NCBI GenBank assembly: GCA_963555705.1
Contig: OY743168.1
Span: forward strand, 23,938,139-24,002,138
Length of the DNA stretch: 64,000 bases
Direction of reading: 5' to 3'
DNA from: Ligustrum vulgare
Taxonomy: Eukaryota > Streptophyta > Magnoliopsida > Lamiales > Oleaceae
Shown here: in pieces, positions 23,501 through 36,300 of the stretch
Layout of the letters: each line of letters opens with the position of its first letter
Position numbering within the stretch: the stretch's first letter is position 1
The notes under the pieces: model-generated
What the model was told of the DNA's origin: nothing
Databases searched by the model: none
Seen by the model: only the letters and a program-made list of their open reading frames with translations
Position numbers and translations under genes: made by a program

Positions 23501-26500
23501 GTAGAACACTTTTGAAGATTATGAATTATTTAATGAATTTAAGTTAAGTGCTGCTGAAATCATGTGTTTTTTGTTATGTCAAAGTCATGAGCTGCGAACA
23601 CCAATGGCTGCAGTGATTGGATTGCTGGATATTCTTATAAGTGACGATTGTCTCACTAACGAACAATATGCAATGATTACTCAGATTCGAAAATGTTCTA
23701 CTGCTTTATTGCGGCTTCTCAACAACATTTTGGATCTCAGCAAGGTAACATGTAAAAAAAAAATTCTCATGTTCATGCAAGCAAATTTCTTGGTTTATCA
23801 AACAGTTGCTATATTGACATGTCACGTGACAAAGTAGAAACTAAGAAAGAATATCCAGAAAAAAATTGGTACCTTATTTTCTAGCAAGATAATGAATAAT
23901 TAGAGGAAATTTATCCCAGAAGCTCAAAAATTAATATGCTTTCTTTCTATCTATCTGTTCTGGTCCAAGGCACTAATGTGTCATTGTTAATAGAAGAAAG
24001 GAATTGTGGAATAGAAAATTAATACAAAAATACTGAGTCAGTGTTATGGATTTTAGTAGTAATGATAGTAATATGGATTGTTTGTTATACTATCTTGTCT
24101 TCTTCGATATTGTGTTATGTGTACCAAACATGGACTGAGAGCACAGTTTGTATAATCGGTGGGAAAATATGAAAATTATATATTGTCATCTGAAACTTTG
24201 TACAGGTAGAATCTGGGAAGCTAGTACTAGAAGAAACTGAGTTTGATTTAGGTCGAGAACTTGAAGGGCTTATTGATATGTTCTCTGTCCAGTGCATTAA
24301 CCACAATGTAGAGGCTGTGCTTGATCTCTCTGGTATTGTTTCAACCTTTTATCATAGCTATAAAAATCTGTGTTTGATCCTTAGCATCAATTATATAATT
24401 CATCTTATTTTCTTTCTAAATACATAGTATTGTTGATGGTCTTCAATACAGATGATATACCAAAAGTAGTCCGGGGAGATTCTGGTAGAGTTGTTCAAAT
24501 TTTCGTCAACTTAATCAACAATTCTATCAAATTCACAACCTGTGAGTTCTTCCTTGATGAATTTCCTTTAATAGTTAGTCACAGCTTTAAATGGTGAAAC
24601 TCAAATTCATCGTTCTTTCAATTAAATAGGAAGTCCATGATTGCAAGTCATTGAACATGCTAATAAGATATATTAAAGTGATAAAACTATAACAAACGTT
24701 CCACTGGAGATTTAGAATCTGAGTTTTTCTTTTTAATATTTCCATGCCGAGTCTAAATTTCCAACTTCTGACAGCGGGCTACGTCATTCTGCGGGCTTGG
24801 TGTGAGAATCTAGACACAGACAGTAATGCAAGGAAGTTGTCTACTAATCAGATGGATTCCTGGTGGGTACAAAAGATGAAACTGAAGCGGCAGGGATTGC
24901 ACGGTAAAAGATCATCCAAGAAAGATAACAAAGTAATTCTTTGGTTCGAGGTTGAAGACACTGGTTGCGGTATGAAACTTAAGCTTTATAAAAATATATG
25001 AATACCCTAAATGTTCTGAGACATAATTAATCTAGTTTTTAACTACTTCATTTTATGTCTGACCTTTTATTTCTCAACTACTAGGGATTGATCCAAGCAA
25101 ATGGGAATCTGTATTTGAAAGTTTTGAGCAAGCGGATCCCTCCACAACTCGGTTGTAAGTAGTTTATAAATCTAGATATTGTCTATTGAGAGGCATAATT
25201 TAGGTTTATTTTAACTGTTTTTACAATTATATTTTTATCTACAAAAAGCAACTGATCTAATCAGCTGGAATTGAAGCAATGGGAAATAATATAACTGATG
25301 CTTTCTTTACTTTTCAGGCATGGGGGCACTGGCCTAGGCCTGTGCATAGTACGAACCTTGGTGAGTCGAATATTTTTTTAGAACTAGTCTTTGATTTCAG
25401 AGATATACAATTAACAAAAGATATTCTGTGTACAGCATGAGAAGAAATTCGTTTGAGACTGCAATTTTAAGTATGTAGAGACATTTTAAGTTACTTTTAA
25501 GCTTAGTCAACCATGCCATGCACATGTACTAGAAACTGGTAGACCAAGTTAAATTATCAATTAGCCTTTGAGTGATCCATAATGTGTTGCACAAATATAT
25601 TGCTGAAAATTTATATCACTGTATCTCTTGATTCTATATAATGATGATATTATTGCTAACAGGTCAACAAGATGAATGGAGAAATCAAAGTGGTGAAGAA
25701 GAGTGGACAGGGAACCCTGATGCAACTGTATCTGATTCTCAGCACACCAGCAGAGAGCACAAAACAGCAGTACCTATCAAATCTAGAAGAACAGAACCTG
25801 ACTGTGAGGAGAACTACTATATATTCCTAAATCTCGCTTTACACTCAAAATGTTCACACTTTAAACAACATAATTAGTATGCTGATGTGTAATAATATTA
25901 AACAATCTGTGCTATTGAATATCAGGATTGCCCAGTGTCCCACTATTAAAATATGTCCTGAAAAGCATTCAAGTAGACAATAGTACATGCTAAAATGAAT
26001 TCTCCATTGTTACAAATTTCTTATGTTTCGGAAGTCCCAGCAATTATTAATTAGTGAAGTTTAACGCAGGTGTTGCTTGCACTTAATGGCAGAATGACCA
26101 GAATGATTATGAGCCAATGGTTGCAAAAAAATGGGGTGTACACCTATGAAGCATCTGATTGGAATGGGTTGACAAAAAATCTTCAGGAACTCTTCAAAGT
26201 ACAGACCCTAAATTCACTTTCAAAACCTGATGAATCAAACCTAGAAAGCAGTATTGCCTCAGTTTTTATCATAATTATTGACGTTGGACTACTTGACTTG
26301 AGCACTGATGTATGGAAGCAACAGCTCGATGTTCTACAGAGATACTCAGGCAAGGTGAAATTTGCATGGATCTTAAACCATGACATCTCCAATACCATTA
26401 AGACAGAATTCCGTTGCAGAGGGCATCTGTTGATGGTTAATAGACCACTGTACAAAGCAAAAATAATTCAGATTTTAGAAGCTGTCATGAGGGACAGAAA

Positions 26501-27824
26501 TTTTCAGCTGCAAAATAACATGAATGGTTTATCAACTACAGTAGCGGAAAGAAAACTCCATGAATGTCTTGAAATCGATTGTATGCGCTCTACTTCTGTC
26601 AGTTCGGATGATTCCGACAAGTCTGAGAAAGTGAGTTGTAATACTGCAAGTGTACTTCATGGTGCAGAGAAGAGCAGCAAACATTTCTCTGATGCACTTT
26701 CCCTGCAACGCATTATAGGTTGTAACGGCTCTTCTTCTGACCTAACTCGAGCAAATCTAGAAGAGGATGCTTGTGACATGGATGATCTAGGTCAAAGAAG
26801 AAATAAACATTGGACTAGGTCTTGTCCTGATGATAAAGGTAGTGCATGCTCATATAAGGTAGTGAATGAAAAAAAATCTCTTGAGGGTCTACGAATACTT
26901 CTTGCAGAAGATACGCCAGTACTGCAGAGAGTTGCAACCATAATGCTGGAAAAGTGGGGGGCTAAAGTAGTTGTCGTAGGAGATGGAATCCAAGCCGTTG
27001 ATGCTCTACAATACAAAACTCATTCAAATGAGTATAAAGAGGAATCTGTCTTGGTTGATGACAACTTGAGAACCACTCGTACAGAAGCATTGCCATATGA
27101 CTTGGTTTTAATGGATTGTCAAGTAAGTTTATAAACTGTAGCATCAATAACGTTTGTTCACAAGATAGTTTATTTATTTACTTTTTTACCTTCTATCTCT
27201 ACATAAATGTGTTGAAAGACAATAGACCAAGTTTAAATAAATAAATGTTTTCCCTCTTTATGGCTTAAACTTTTAGATGAAATGATATATAACGAAATTA
27301 GAGCAGGGAGAGTCGTAGGTCTCCCATTCAAGACTCACCATTACTTATTTCTGGAAAATTGTTCCATGTTTGGAAGTCTTGATGAAATAAGGAATCTCGT
27401 CTGCATGTGACACGACATCTTGAATTAATATTCCCCCTCCCTAACTGTTTAAACTTTTAGATGAGATGGTTCTACTTTAATCATCATATTCTCTCGCTCC
27501 TATCTTATCGCGTATTCATTTAAATTTTATATTGTTTATTGTGGAGTCATTTGCACTAGGATCAAATTTTACAATATTTTTAAACTGCAGATGCCAAAGA
27601 TGGATGGGTATGAAGCAACAAGGGCTATCAGAAAATCAGAATCACGAACTGGTCTGCACATTCCAATTGTTGCACTAACCGCTCATGCCATGTCTTGCGA
27701 CGAAGCAAAATGCTTAGAAGTTGGTATGGATGCTTATCTTACAAAGCCAATTGACTGTAAACTCATGGTTTCCACCATCCTTTCTTTAACTAAGAGAACA
27801 GTCACCTTTGAACTGCTCCAGTAA
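20533..27824 (+). CDS. AHK1: AHK1, osmosensing hybrid histidine kinase
   Basis: Plasma-membrane sensor kinase of the plant multistep phosphorelay (drought/osmotic sensing in Arabidopsis). Exons: 20533-20742, 21548-21790, 21892-22683, 22808-23055, 23585-23744, 24206-24332, 24452-24541, 24775-24969, 25085-25154, 25318-25360, 25663-25803, 26070-27122, 27591-27824. All introns are GT-AG and frames join to 1201 codons (about 1207 in Arabidopsis). Order: cytosolic N-terminus; TM1 about 61-86; extracellular sensor region; TM2 about 437-459; phosphoacceptor His499 in SHELRTP; N-box at Asn617; G boxes DTGCG 685-689 and HGGTGLGL 713-720; receiver with Glu1053/Asp1054, phospho-Asp1122 (MDCQMPKMDG) and Lys1176 (YLTKP). 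The start ATG has a good context (AAGATGG). An in-frame ATG at 20449 would add 28 hydrophobic residues. The gene appears intact. The exon 3 acceptor could shift by one CAG. Confidence 0.95.
23168..23332. repeat. Inverted repeat in AHK1 intron 4
   Basis: TTGTTGAACCACTTGATCTA (near 23168) is duplicated at about 23211. Its inverse, GATCAAGTGGTTCAACAA, ends at 23332. About 165 bp in total, probably a small MITE with a duplicated left arm. It lies wholly within the intron. Confidence 0.55.
27230..27500. repeat. Short dispersed repeat in AHK1 intron 12
   Basis: TTAAACTTTTAGATGA(A/G)ATG occurs twice (near 27265 and 27449) flanking a CTCCCATTCAAGACTCACC-type segment. This looks like a decayed transposon fragment. 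Class unknown. Confidence 0.35.
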
Positions 27825-28890
27825 TTGTGGTTCTATAAATAGGAAAATAAGAAAAGGTATTGAAAAAGAGGGGAAAAAATAACACAATAAAATAAGCTCG
27901 AGCAGTTTTAGTGTATATAAAAGATGGCTATTTAATTATATTTTTGCTTCTATATTATCACATATTCTGAGTTCTTGAACTAGTTAATTGTCTTAATTCA
28001 CATGTCATTGATTTCAATGTGTATAATATGGTTTAAACAGCAAAACATAGTTATTGAACTAAAAATTCTCTCTCTATTTACTATGACTGGGTCTTATTAG
28101 GAATTTCTGGAAATTATTTTTGCTAGACATAAGGTGGTATTTAACCAAAAGTGGAAAAATTGAATGAGTGTTTTTGGATTATGTGAAGAATCTACAAGTA
28201 GGGTTCCTTAGATACATAAAATTATAGGGTACCCAAAATAAGTAAATAATGACCTTAAAGTTTGACAAGTATTCAAATCCCTACTGTGGTGTCAAAACCA
28301 GTATTAGTCTTTTGAAAGTATATTCAAAAGTTAAATTGATGCAGTTTCCCGTACCATTGCTTTGACAAAATAAGATTAATTTCTTGGTTAAAGTTTTCGT
28401 GGAATATATCGGGAGGTCAACGTCAACTGTCAATAAAATATATTCTACTTTTGTCAGCTCGACCTTGTACGAATATAAAGGAATGGCTTATTACACTCTG
28501 ATGCTTAATTCAGCGTGGTTGAAATTTTATGGGAGAAATTCTGCAAGTTTTTAGCTTGAAATGTATTGGTTTTTCAAACTTGGGGTTGATAGAATGCGTG
28601 ACAGAATCATCTTTTCAATCAAAATCTTAAAAAGTTAAAATACAAGTTTTACCAGTCAAGTTGGGCAGAATTCGTCTTTGTGAACTTACTACATTCTTTG
28701 TATACAAAAATGTTATGTTCCCCACGAATTCTGCGAACTTATTGCTCTCTTTGTATATATGAAAATGACAATGTTATGTAACATGCTTATTTGTAGGCCA
28801 TCCTCCTATGGGTGAGTGGGGCCTGCTCACCCGCCACGTGGCGGGGTGATTTAGGGGCACCATAAATTTCTTGCTTTGTATATTATCGAA
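27825..28890. other. AHK1 3' flank, including a G-box palindrome
   Basis: 3' untranslated and intergenic AT-rich DNA. No polyadenylation site can be chosen with confidence. A 14-base perfect palindrome CCGCCACGTGGCGG (28831-28844) with a G-box/ABRE-like core sits in a local GC-rich island of about 60 bases (28800-28860), unlike its surroundings. No gene. Confidence 0.45.
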
Positions 28891-28895
28891 TTATT

Positions 28896-28999
28896 TTGAA
28901 CAATGCTACTTGGACAATATAATTGAACAACATGGTGGACAACACACTCATATGGGGTGGGGTGTTGTCCATTATTGTTGTTCAAATAGCATTTTTCAA
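28896..28999. mobile_element. Small MITE with inverted ends
   Basis: TTGAACAATGCTA (28896-28908) and TAGCATTTTTCAA (28987-28999) are terminal inverted repeats. Inner arms GGACAACA and TGTTGTCC extend the fold to a near-complete hairpin of about 104 bp. Target duplication is unclear. Confidence 0.5.
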
Positions 29000-29196
29000 C
29001 TATTTTTTGCTCCTTTCTTGGAATGCGTGTTCACCTGCTTAATACTATTCATAATCATGACTACAGGTAATCATCCTATTCCATTTGCCCATAATTGCTA
29101 TTTTTAAAAACTTAAATATAGGGAAAAACCAAATTTGATAAGGATTTGGATGTGTTTGCTATTTTGAGTAATATTTGGTTTCTATTATTAGTTTAA

Positions 29197-29928
29197 CTAG
29201 TATCACACCCGTGCGTTGCACGAAAGAACAATATGAAATGATTTTACTGTAAATATGATTACAAAATAGGAAAAAAAAAATTGAACACATAAGTTGCTTT
29301 GATTAATGATACAGACTGTTAACAAATACTTAAAATAGAAATAAATTACAATTCTCATCAATTTTGGAAAACTTCTTTAAATAATATATTATTTTTACAG
29401 TTTGTAGTTGCTTACACCCGTGTGATACGCGAAAGTTTTTATAGACAAAACATATTTAAATAATTGCTCAAATTTAAATTAAATAATGCAATTTTTCAAA
29501 TATACGTTTTATAAAATAAATAAAAAATTTCGTCCAAATATTTTTGACCAACGTGAATAGAAATAATAACCCTCAAAATATTATAATATATATATATATA
29601 TATCTATATATGTTAATAAAATTAAGAAATAAAATTTCACCATTTTACGGCATATGACATCCATATTACATATTTTTCGATTTCAAAATAATATAATAAT
29701 TATTAAAAGAATAATAATAAAATAGAAAAAAAATATTTTGATGTTATTAATAGCATAGCACGGATGTCAATGCAATTAATGATACATGTAAAATAATAAT
29801 TGCTAAAATATTTAATATACTATTTTTTAGCAAAAAAATTTCAAATTTAGAAAAAAAAATGACGGGAAATTACGTGTGTTTTGATGACGACTATTCTATT
29901 TTTCTATATATTAAGATTAAGATTAAGA
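29197..29928 (-). mobile_element. Non-autonomous Helitron inside an LTR
   Basis: On the - strand it begins TCTTAATCTTAATCTTAATA (29928 downward) and ends with hairpin CGTGCAACGCACG, then GGTGTGATACTAG at 29197. The flanking host bases are A and T, the Helitron rule (5' TC, 3' hairpin plus CTRR, insertion between A and T). The other LTR near 32618-32635 shows the uninterrupted sequence. No coding capacity. A second, mutated terminus-like motif (CACCCGTGTGATACGCGAAAG) lies inside at about 29415. Confidence 0.85.
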
Positions 29929-30257
29929 TAGCTTTTATTTCTTTTAACTGTAATAAGTTTTTATCTCATTTTTTCTTTTAGGATATGAGTTCTTTTTTTT
30001 TTAGAATATGATTTCTTCTTTATTTTAGATTAGGATTTTAGTTTGTTTTCCTTATTTTTACATTCCTTATATTAGTAGGAATATGGAATAATTTTGCATG
30101 TAAATACAAATGTTTTGTAATTAATCAATTCATTAATCAATTCTTTATTTTTACATAATTCCAATATCATTCTTTTTTTATATATAATTATTAATACGAG
30201 AATTTTACAACCGTTTTTACATCAAATTGGTATCAGAGTAAGGTTTTTCTTTGTTTG

Positions 30258-30473
30258 ATGGATACTTATGATGGTAATGACATGCATCTTCGCGACGATT
30301 ATCAGAGGATTGCAAAATCAACATTGGTTCATAGTTTGGAACAAATGATGAATATATTTAAAGATGAAGTTGACAAAAAATTGCAGACTTTAACTATTAT
30401 GAATGTTGGTTGCTTTAACAAGCTTAGAACAAAGCAACAGGTGGCAAGAGAATTTCTTCGAGTCTCAGCCTAG
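30258..30473 (+). pseudogene. Short gag-position ORF of the 29114-32910 element
   Basis: Starts MDTYDGNDMHLRDDYQ about 15 bases after the primer-binding site and runs 70-odd codons before a stop. The position fits a gag N-terminus, but no zinc knuckle or known gag domain is visible. A second charged frame at 31751-31966 (rich in Glu and Lys) lies further along. Neither is identified. Confidence 0.4.
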
Positions 30474-30960
30474 TTTGAACGCACACAAATTATGAAGGAA
30501 TTTGTGAAGGCTTATCAAGAAAATATAAAAGAATTAGATTTGAAGTGCTACAAGATTTTTAGAACATGATGTACGATCAACTACAAAGTATGCAAATGGA
30601 TAAATCACGAGAGTAGTGAAAACATGGTATCCAAAGCATTGATGAAAGCTCTAAATTTCAAAAATGAGAAAAAAAAAAAAAAACTTATCTTGCTATCAAG
30701 CTTCACAAGTTAACACAGGACAATAAATTCAAGATATGAAAGTATGTGAAACTTCTCTTGTTAAGTGATATAAAGATGAGGTTGTGTGCAACGTTGTAGA
30801 CATTGGTGATTGTCTACACTATGAGGACAACTATGGTACTATAATGTGAATGCCACTTACATAAGTCGAGATGACATGTATATTTTTAGGTGGTATGATT
30901 AGAAGATTGTCTTTATGTCACGTGATTAGAAACTTTTGAATACTAGTGTAAACAAAGAGA

Positions 30961-31492
30961 GGTCCGTTTGATAGTGAGTGTGAAATTAGGATGGAAAGAA
31001 AATAAATTCCAGGAAATTGGATTTCTGGAAATTCATTTTGGTGAGAATTGAAAGTTTAATGTGTTTGATTGGTTTAATTTTCTAGGTGGAAAAAGTGAGA
31101 AATTTTTCAAATTTTGTTATTTGATTGACATTATTTTCTATGACAAATAAAGTAAAATTTAGATATTTTAATAAAAATATATATATATTTTTAAATTTTT
31201 CATACTTTGGTACTTGATAATAATAACGTTAATTTTCTGAAAAATAAATAAATCAATTAACAACAAAAAAAGATCAAACGTGACGAAAATGATTTGACTC
31301 CCAATGTGGCAAACAAATTCTCACCAAAATGTAGATAATTGGTTTGCCTTAAAAATCAAGAATTTCACAATTTCCAACAAAATAAGACAAATGAATTTCT
31401 AGGCAAAAGTATACAATCAAACAACCAAAAAGATGAAAAATGGAAAAAGTTTTCCTACTTCCTAGGCAAATCCTTACCAATCAAACACTACC
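30961..31492. mobile_element. MITE-like inverted element in the LTR-element interior
   Basis: Left end GGTCCGTTTGATAGTGAG; right end in reverse GGTAGTGTTTGATTGGTAAG. The arms also contain inverted TTTTGGTGAGAATT / AATTCTCACCAAAATG, so most of the 532 bp can fold back. Target duplication not clear. Confidence 0.5.
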
Positions 31493-31570
31493 TAATATTT
31501 TTAAGGAAGATGATAAAGTTAAAAAAGATGACATTCAAAATAATCAGAATGTTTTCAACTATGATACTAA

Positions 31571-31722
31571 GCCCTTGTTTGGTATAGATTAAAATCAAAT
31601 TTTTATTAGATTTTGATAAAAGTTGATGAAATGTGTGATTGAAAAGTTGTAGAACTCATATAATTAAATTAATTCTTAACTTTGACTTGAGAGTCAGATT
31701 TTAATCAAAATCAAACACTGGC
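31571..31722. mobile_element. MITE, GCCCTTGTTTGGTAT family
   Basis: Ends GCCCTTGTTTGGTATAGATT and, in reverse, GCCAGTGTTTGATTTTGATT, both followed by AAAATC. Contains ATGTGTGATTGAAAAGTTG. About 152 bp, flanked by TAA/TAC (imperfect). Confidence 0.6.
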
Positions 31723-31966
31723 TACAAAGAGAAAGAAAAACATATGCAAATTGAAAATCCTAGGCCTGCTTTTGTACATGGAAAGTTATAATGAATATAA
31801 ACTTCAGAATGACAAACCCTATGGTGAAATTGTAATTGAAGACTTCAAGATCGAGCCGCACTCTCATGAACAAGTTGAAGTTCTTGAGTATCCAACAAAA
31901 CAAAAGGGCATCGAACTTTCTAATCACAAAGAAATCAAAGTTGAGGCTAGTCAAACTGAGAATTAA

Positions 31967-32368
31967 AGTTTTTATCATCATCATCATCATCATCAGGATG
32001 TCGAAGAATTGAATAAGCATTAGGAAAATAGTGAAAGATTGAAACACTGTAACATTGAATATGACATCAATAGAATTAAAATGAAACATGAGAATCACAA
32101 AGAATTTAGAAGTCTAGTATTTGTGCAAAAATGGATTCAAGAATGTGAGTTTGTATAAAGTGTCGTTTTTAAAGATTCCATATAAAGAATGTCTCCAAGA
32201 ATGAGTAGATGAGCAATGTAGGAGGAAAGTTGATGTCATTCAATGCAATTAAGGAGAATAAATAGATGAATATTTAGTCAATAGATGAAAATATTTGAGT
32301 ATTTCCTTCTGATTGATTAATTTTCTTTTTTTAGCAAAACTCTGAAGACGAGTTTTCCTCAAGTGGAA
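31967..32368. other. Interior of LTR element, ATC microsatellite, no gene
   Basis: An (ATC)n run at about 31974-31995 is followed by AT-rich sequence up to the polypurine tract at about 32358-32369. No coding signal. Confidence 0.5.
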
Positions 32369-32450
32369 GGGGTTTATATAGGACAAAACCAATTTTCTTG
32401 AGAATTTGGATGATTTTGCTATTTCGAGTAATATTGGTTTCCTATTATTA

Positions 32451-32617
32451 GAGTGTGTTTGACATTATTTAAAAAAGTTTTTTTTGAAATAAATATGACT
32501 GGTTGAAATTTGGTTGAAAAGTCAAATATTGTGGGTTTGAATTTTAAATTTTAATGGATGGTTGAAATTGAGTAATGTAGAAAAAAGATAAATTTTTAAT
32601 GAAAACCGAACAAGGGC
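32451..32617. mobile_element. Tourist-like MITE inside the right LTR
   Basis: 167 bp. Ends GAGTGTGTTTGACATT and, in reverse, GCCCTTGTTCGGTTTTC. TTA occurs at 32448-32450 and 32618-32620. The left LTR lacks this insertion, which confirms its boundaries. Confidence 0.75.
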
Positions 32618-33305
32618 TTAGTTTATTTGCTTTTATTTCTTTTAGCTATAATATGTTTTATTCTTTTAGAATAGGAGATCTCTTGTTTATTGATTAGAAT
32701 AAGATTTCTTATTTGTTTTAGATTAGGGTTTTATTTTGTTTCCTTATTTTACCTTCCTTATATTAGTAGGATTAGAGAATAATTTTGTTTATAAATACAG
32801 ACATTGTAAATAATCAATTCATTAATCAATATATAAAGCAAGATTATTCCAATATCATTTTTTATTTTTTACGTAATTCTTATTTCAAGAATTTACAATC
32901 GCTTCTGCACAACTTGGAAAAATAAATGAACAATGAATACATACCACATAGGATGACTCCCGATAGTCATCGACTATGAATAACATTATTCTGGTTACCT
33001 TACTCAATTCAGTTCAATATTTACACGTGTACAAAGTATGAACCTTTTCAAGCATATGAGCATTTCATCATTTTCGCAGTTATTTTTCTATGTATCTTTG
33101 ATGCTTAAAAACTCTGGTAGGGAAATTAAAGACAAAGCAGAGAATCAGACTTGGAAAAACATCAAAAGCACTTGGATCAAATAATTCAAATCACAAATTT
33201 CTTAAGAGATGGTTTAAAGATTTCAGACATAAATATCAATATATACTGAAGAAATAGTCAAAGTTACCATGTTTCATTACAAAGATCAATATGTCTGGAC
33301 ATTAG

Positions 33306-36300
33306 TTAATTGTCGCTTCTGTTTATTACATACAAGTAACTCAACATCACCACTGCTGCAGCAACAGCAGTTTTTGCCAATATGTTCTTCATGGCTAATC
33401 TTGAGCTAGACGAAGGATGATTTAATCCAAGCTCTGAGAGTTTCTTGTGTGAGGCTGTGTAATCTCTGAAAAATGCATCTTCATCCTGCGCAAAATCGAA
33501 GTATGACTCCTATTTCTCCGCACTTGTTTATGCGAGAAAGAGTAGATATTGAACTTGGTCGGTAACACGGGAAGCATAGTCATGTCAAATGGTTCAAATC
33601 CTAAAATTACTTGTCTCAAACAAACTCTATCTGATGTGTTTTTGAATAGAAAACACTCCTTTTGGGACAATTCCACTTCACGTTTTCCATGAAACTGGTG
33701 ATGGAAAACAGTAGAGAAATACAGTGAAATCGTGACGTATGAGCTACTTTACCTTAGCATAAAGTTCGACATAACTACGAAATCCAGGATCTTCCATCAG
33801 AGCTTTATCAGTAGGAAGTTTTAAAAGACCTTCTGAATCTCCTTTCATAAGCTCCCTGGTTTATCATATATAAATGGCAATTCAATTAGCAGTACATACT
33901 ATTATGAAATCTTATATAAAATCAGATAGCTTACACAAAATAAGAATTGTCAAATTTCAGAGGCTCCTTTGTCCATGGCCCTTCAAATCCCGATCTCTCA
34001 TGATGAGCCCTTCCCTGTAAAAGAATTATTTTAGGTTTGGAGACAATTATCAACTATTAATCAGATGAAGTTGTGGGAAAAATACCAATGTGTGACCCCC
34101 AGATAATGCTACAATATCCTTGTCAGATAGACCCATTCGATAGAAGACGTCCCTTAGGTGTGAAGCACCTAGAAATGGGAAAAACAGAACGACGATTAGT
34201 GAAGCATATTGGGTTGATACTGTGTAATTTATAAAGGGCATGTATGAAGCACATTTTGATTATCAGAGCCAAATCTACTTCCATTGAACCCACAATTGGT
34301 TTCCCTTAAACCTTATGGCAATCCTAGATAAGTCCTATAATTTCCGAAATACGAATACTATAGCAAACACTAATTATTTCATAATTAAGGCAATGTTAGA
34401 TATGAAAGCACTTCAATGATAACTCGACATTGTAATGCTGCCACTAAAAAATAAAAATTTCCTTTCGGTACATGAGTTATAGCAAACAACGAACAAAAAC
34501 TCTTCAGGCATATGAATACGTCATTTCAGAGAGAAATTGATTGTATTCATACAAAATGGACAGAAGAAACCGCGATGAAGATACAAAAATGAGCCCAAGT
34601 TAGTAAAATACGAAAGTTCATCCCTGCTAAGCACAATGTAATAGCATAACATAAGCAATATTCATATTCTATAACATTGTTTAAGGGATCAGACTTTGTG
34701 TCAAGCTTCTAGTGGTTGAATCCACTTTGTCCTGTATTTTGCACTTGCAGAAACCATCAATTGCAACTTTTACAAATTGATGATTACTGAAAGTTTCTGA
34801 TCTCTCAAAAGATTTTATGTAGCTTTTGCTAAGTCGTAATTTTGATTCTAATGCGCACTCATCTGGTCTTTTATAATCTTACTAGTTTTCTAACTTCAAA
34901 TCTTTCAAGTTCATCAGAATATTTGATTCAATGCTTCCCAAAATTTTGATTAGCAGAAGTAGAGAACATCAGATACATCTCTCTGCCTATAAATCTCATG
35001 CTTTGTGTCATTCAAAGGTTTGGGAATTTCTCATTCCAGAACTCCTGCATTTCTCCAACGCTAAATTATCCGTCCCTTTATTGACTTGAGCATTGTATTG
35101 TGCATGATCATGACCTCCCCCCTGTCCTTGGAGGGGCCTTGATATTGTGGCTCTAACGATTGTGATCAAGTGTGGAGGTAATGTATGAGAGAGGAGTTGG
35201 GATTTGTTGACGACTAGGTCCTACTGAGATTCAGGATGACAATAATAAATAAATACACTCAAGATTTTTCATTGCTAACCTTTTTTCGCATCAGGAAGAC
35301 GTCCTTCTTCAGAAGCAACTGTGGAATCCTAATGAAAATATATATATATATATATATTTTTTAAAAAAGTACACAGCTTTTCAAAAATTAAGAAACATAA
35401 AAAGGATTATTCAACCATGTTTTTACCTTTCTACCTGGGACAAAATCAATATTGGGGCCTCCAGTGACCTCAACTGCCACAACCCCAGCAAGCTGAAAAT
35501 ACAAAATTAATAAATTCGAAACTACTTTTGTTGAATCACCTTATCTCAGAGTCATGTATTCATTTTAATAATATCTTCAATCCACAATTACAGTTTGCAT
35601 AATATCGTATGATATGATATAAAGGACAGATATAATTTGGTTGGACAAAACCTTTTCAATTTTTACAGTGTTGTATTATCATTCATTAGCCAATTAATCA
35701 AGCAAAACTGATTGCATCAATGAAGTGAAGAGCACCAGCTACAGATATAGAAAGAACTACTAAAAATCTCTCTTACCTGGTAAAGATCAGCATACGATAT
35801 TTTGGGGCGTTTAGCTTTTACTTCCTCTGTTATCAAATATAATTAAACCAGTAGAAAATTATCAGCGACAACAAATTTTTGGAACTAAGATTCTTAATAA
35901 ACAAGTTATAGGGCACTAGCAGGGTTCTTCATACAAAAGAAGAAAAAGAATAATAAAAAACTTGCATTGAAAAGACTGTTTTAAGAAAATGGAGTTTCCA
36001 CACTGAATAGGAACCCCCTCTAATATGATTTTAGGATACAAATTCTTCTTGTACATATTCAGTCAGCATCCAATTAAATTTGGAATCTGAATACACTTTT
36101 GGTGAACTGTTTAACAAGTAAAGAAACTTTGCACATGGTCATCACTTTCTTCAAAATACAATGCTACATTATAAATTGAACTTCTATAGCAAATGTTTTT
36201 CAAGAAAAAAAAATAGAGAATACTGATAAATGGACTGAGTTTCCCTGATAATCATGTCTTGTTCTTAAGAGAGTAACTGCTAAATAAAAAGGCAGAAACA

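Larger units (their letters stand above)
29114..32910 (+). mobile_element. Small non-autonomous LTR retrotransposon
   Basis: Left LTR about 29114-30224 (interrupted by a Helitron), right LTR about 32369-32910 (interrupted by a MITE). Shared LTR blocks include CTTATATTAGTAGGA, AATCAATTCATTAATCAAT and ATTCCAATATCATT. A primer site TTGGTATCAGAGTAAGG follows the left LTR at 30227, and AAGTGGAAGGGG precedes the right LTR, giving + orientation. AACTT at 29109-29113 and 32911-32915 is the likely target duplication. The interior (2.1 kb) has two short frames and MITEs but no pol. Confidence 0.75.

Noticed and set aside
26183..27147. Antisense frames opposite AHK1 exon 12
   Set aside because: Shadows of the conserved receiver and linker exon on the + strand.
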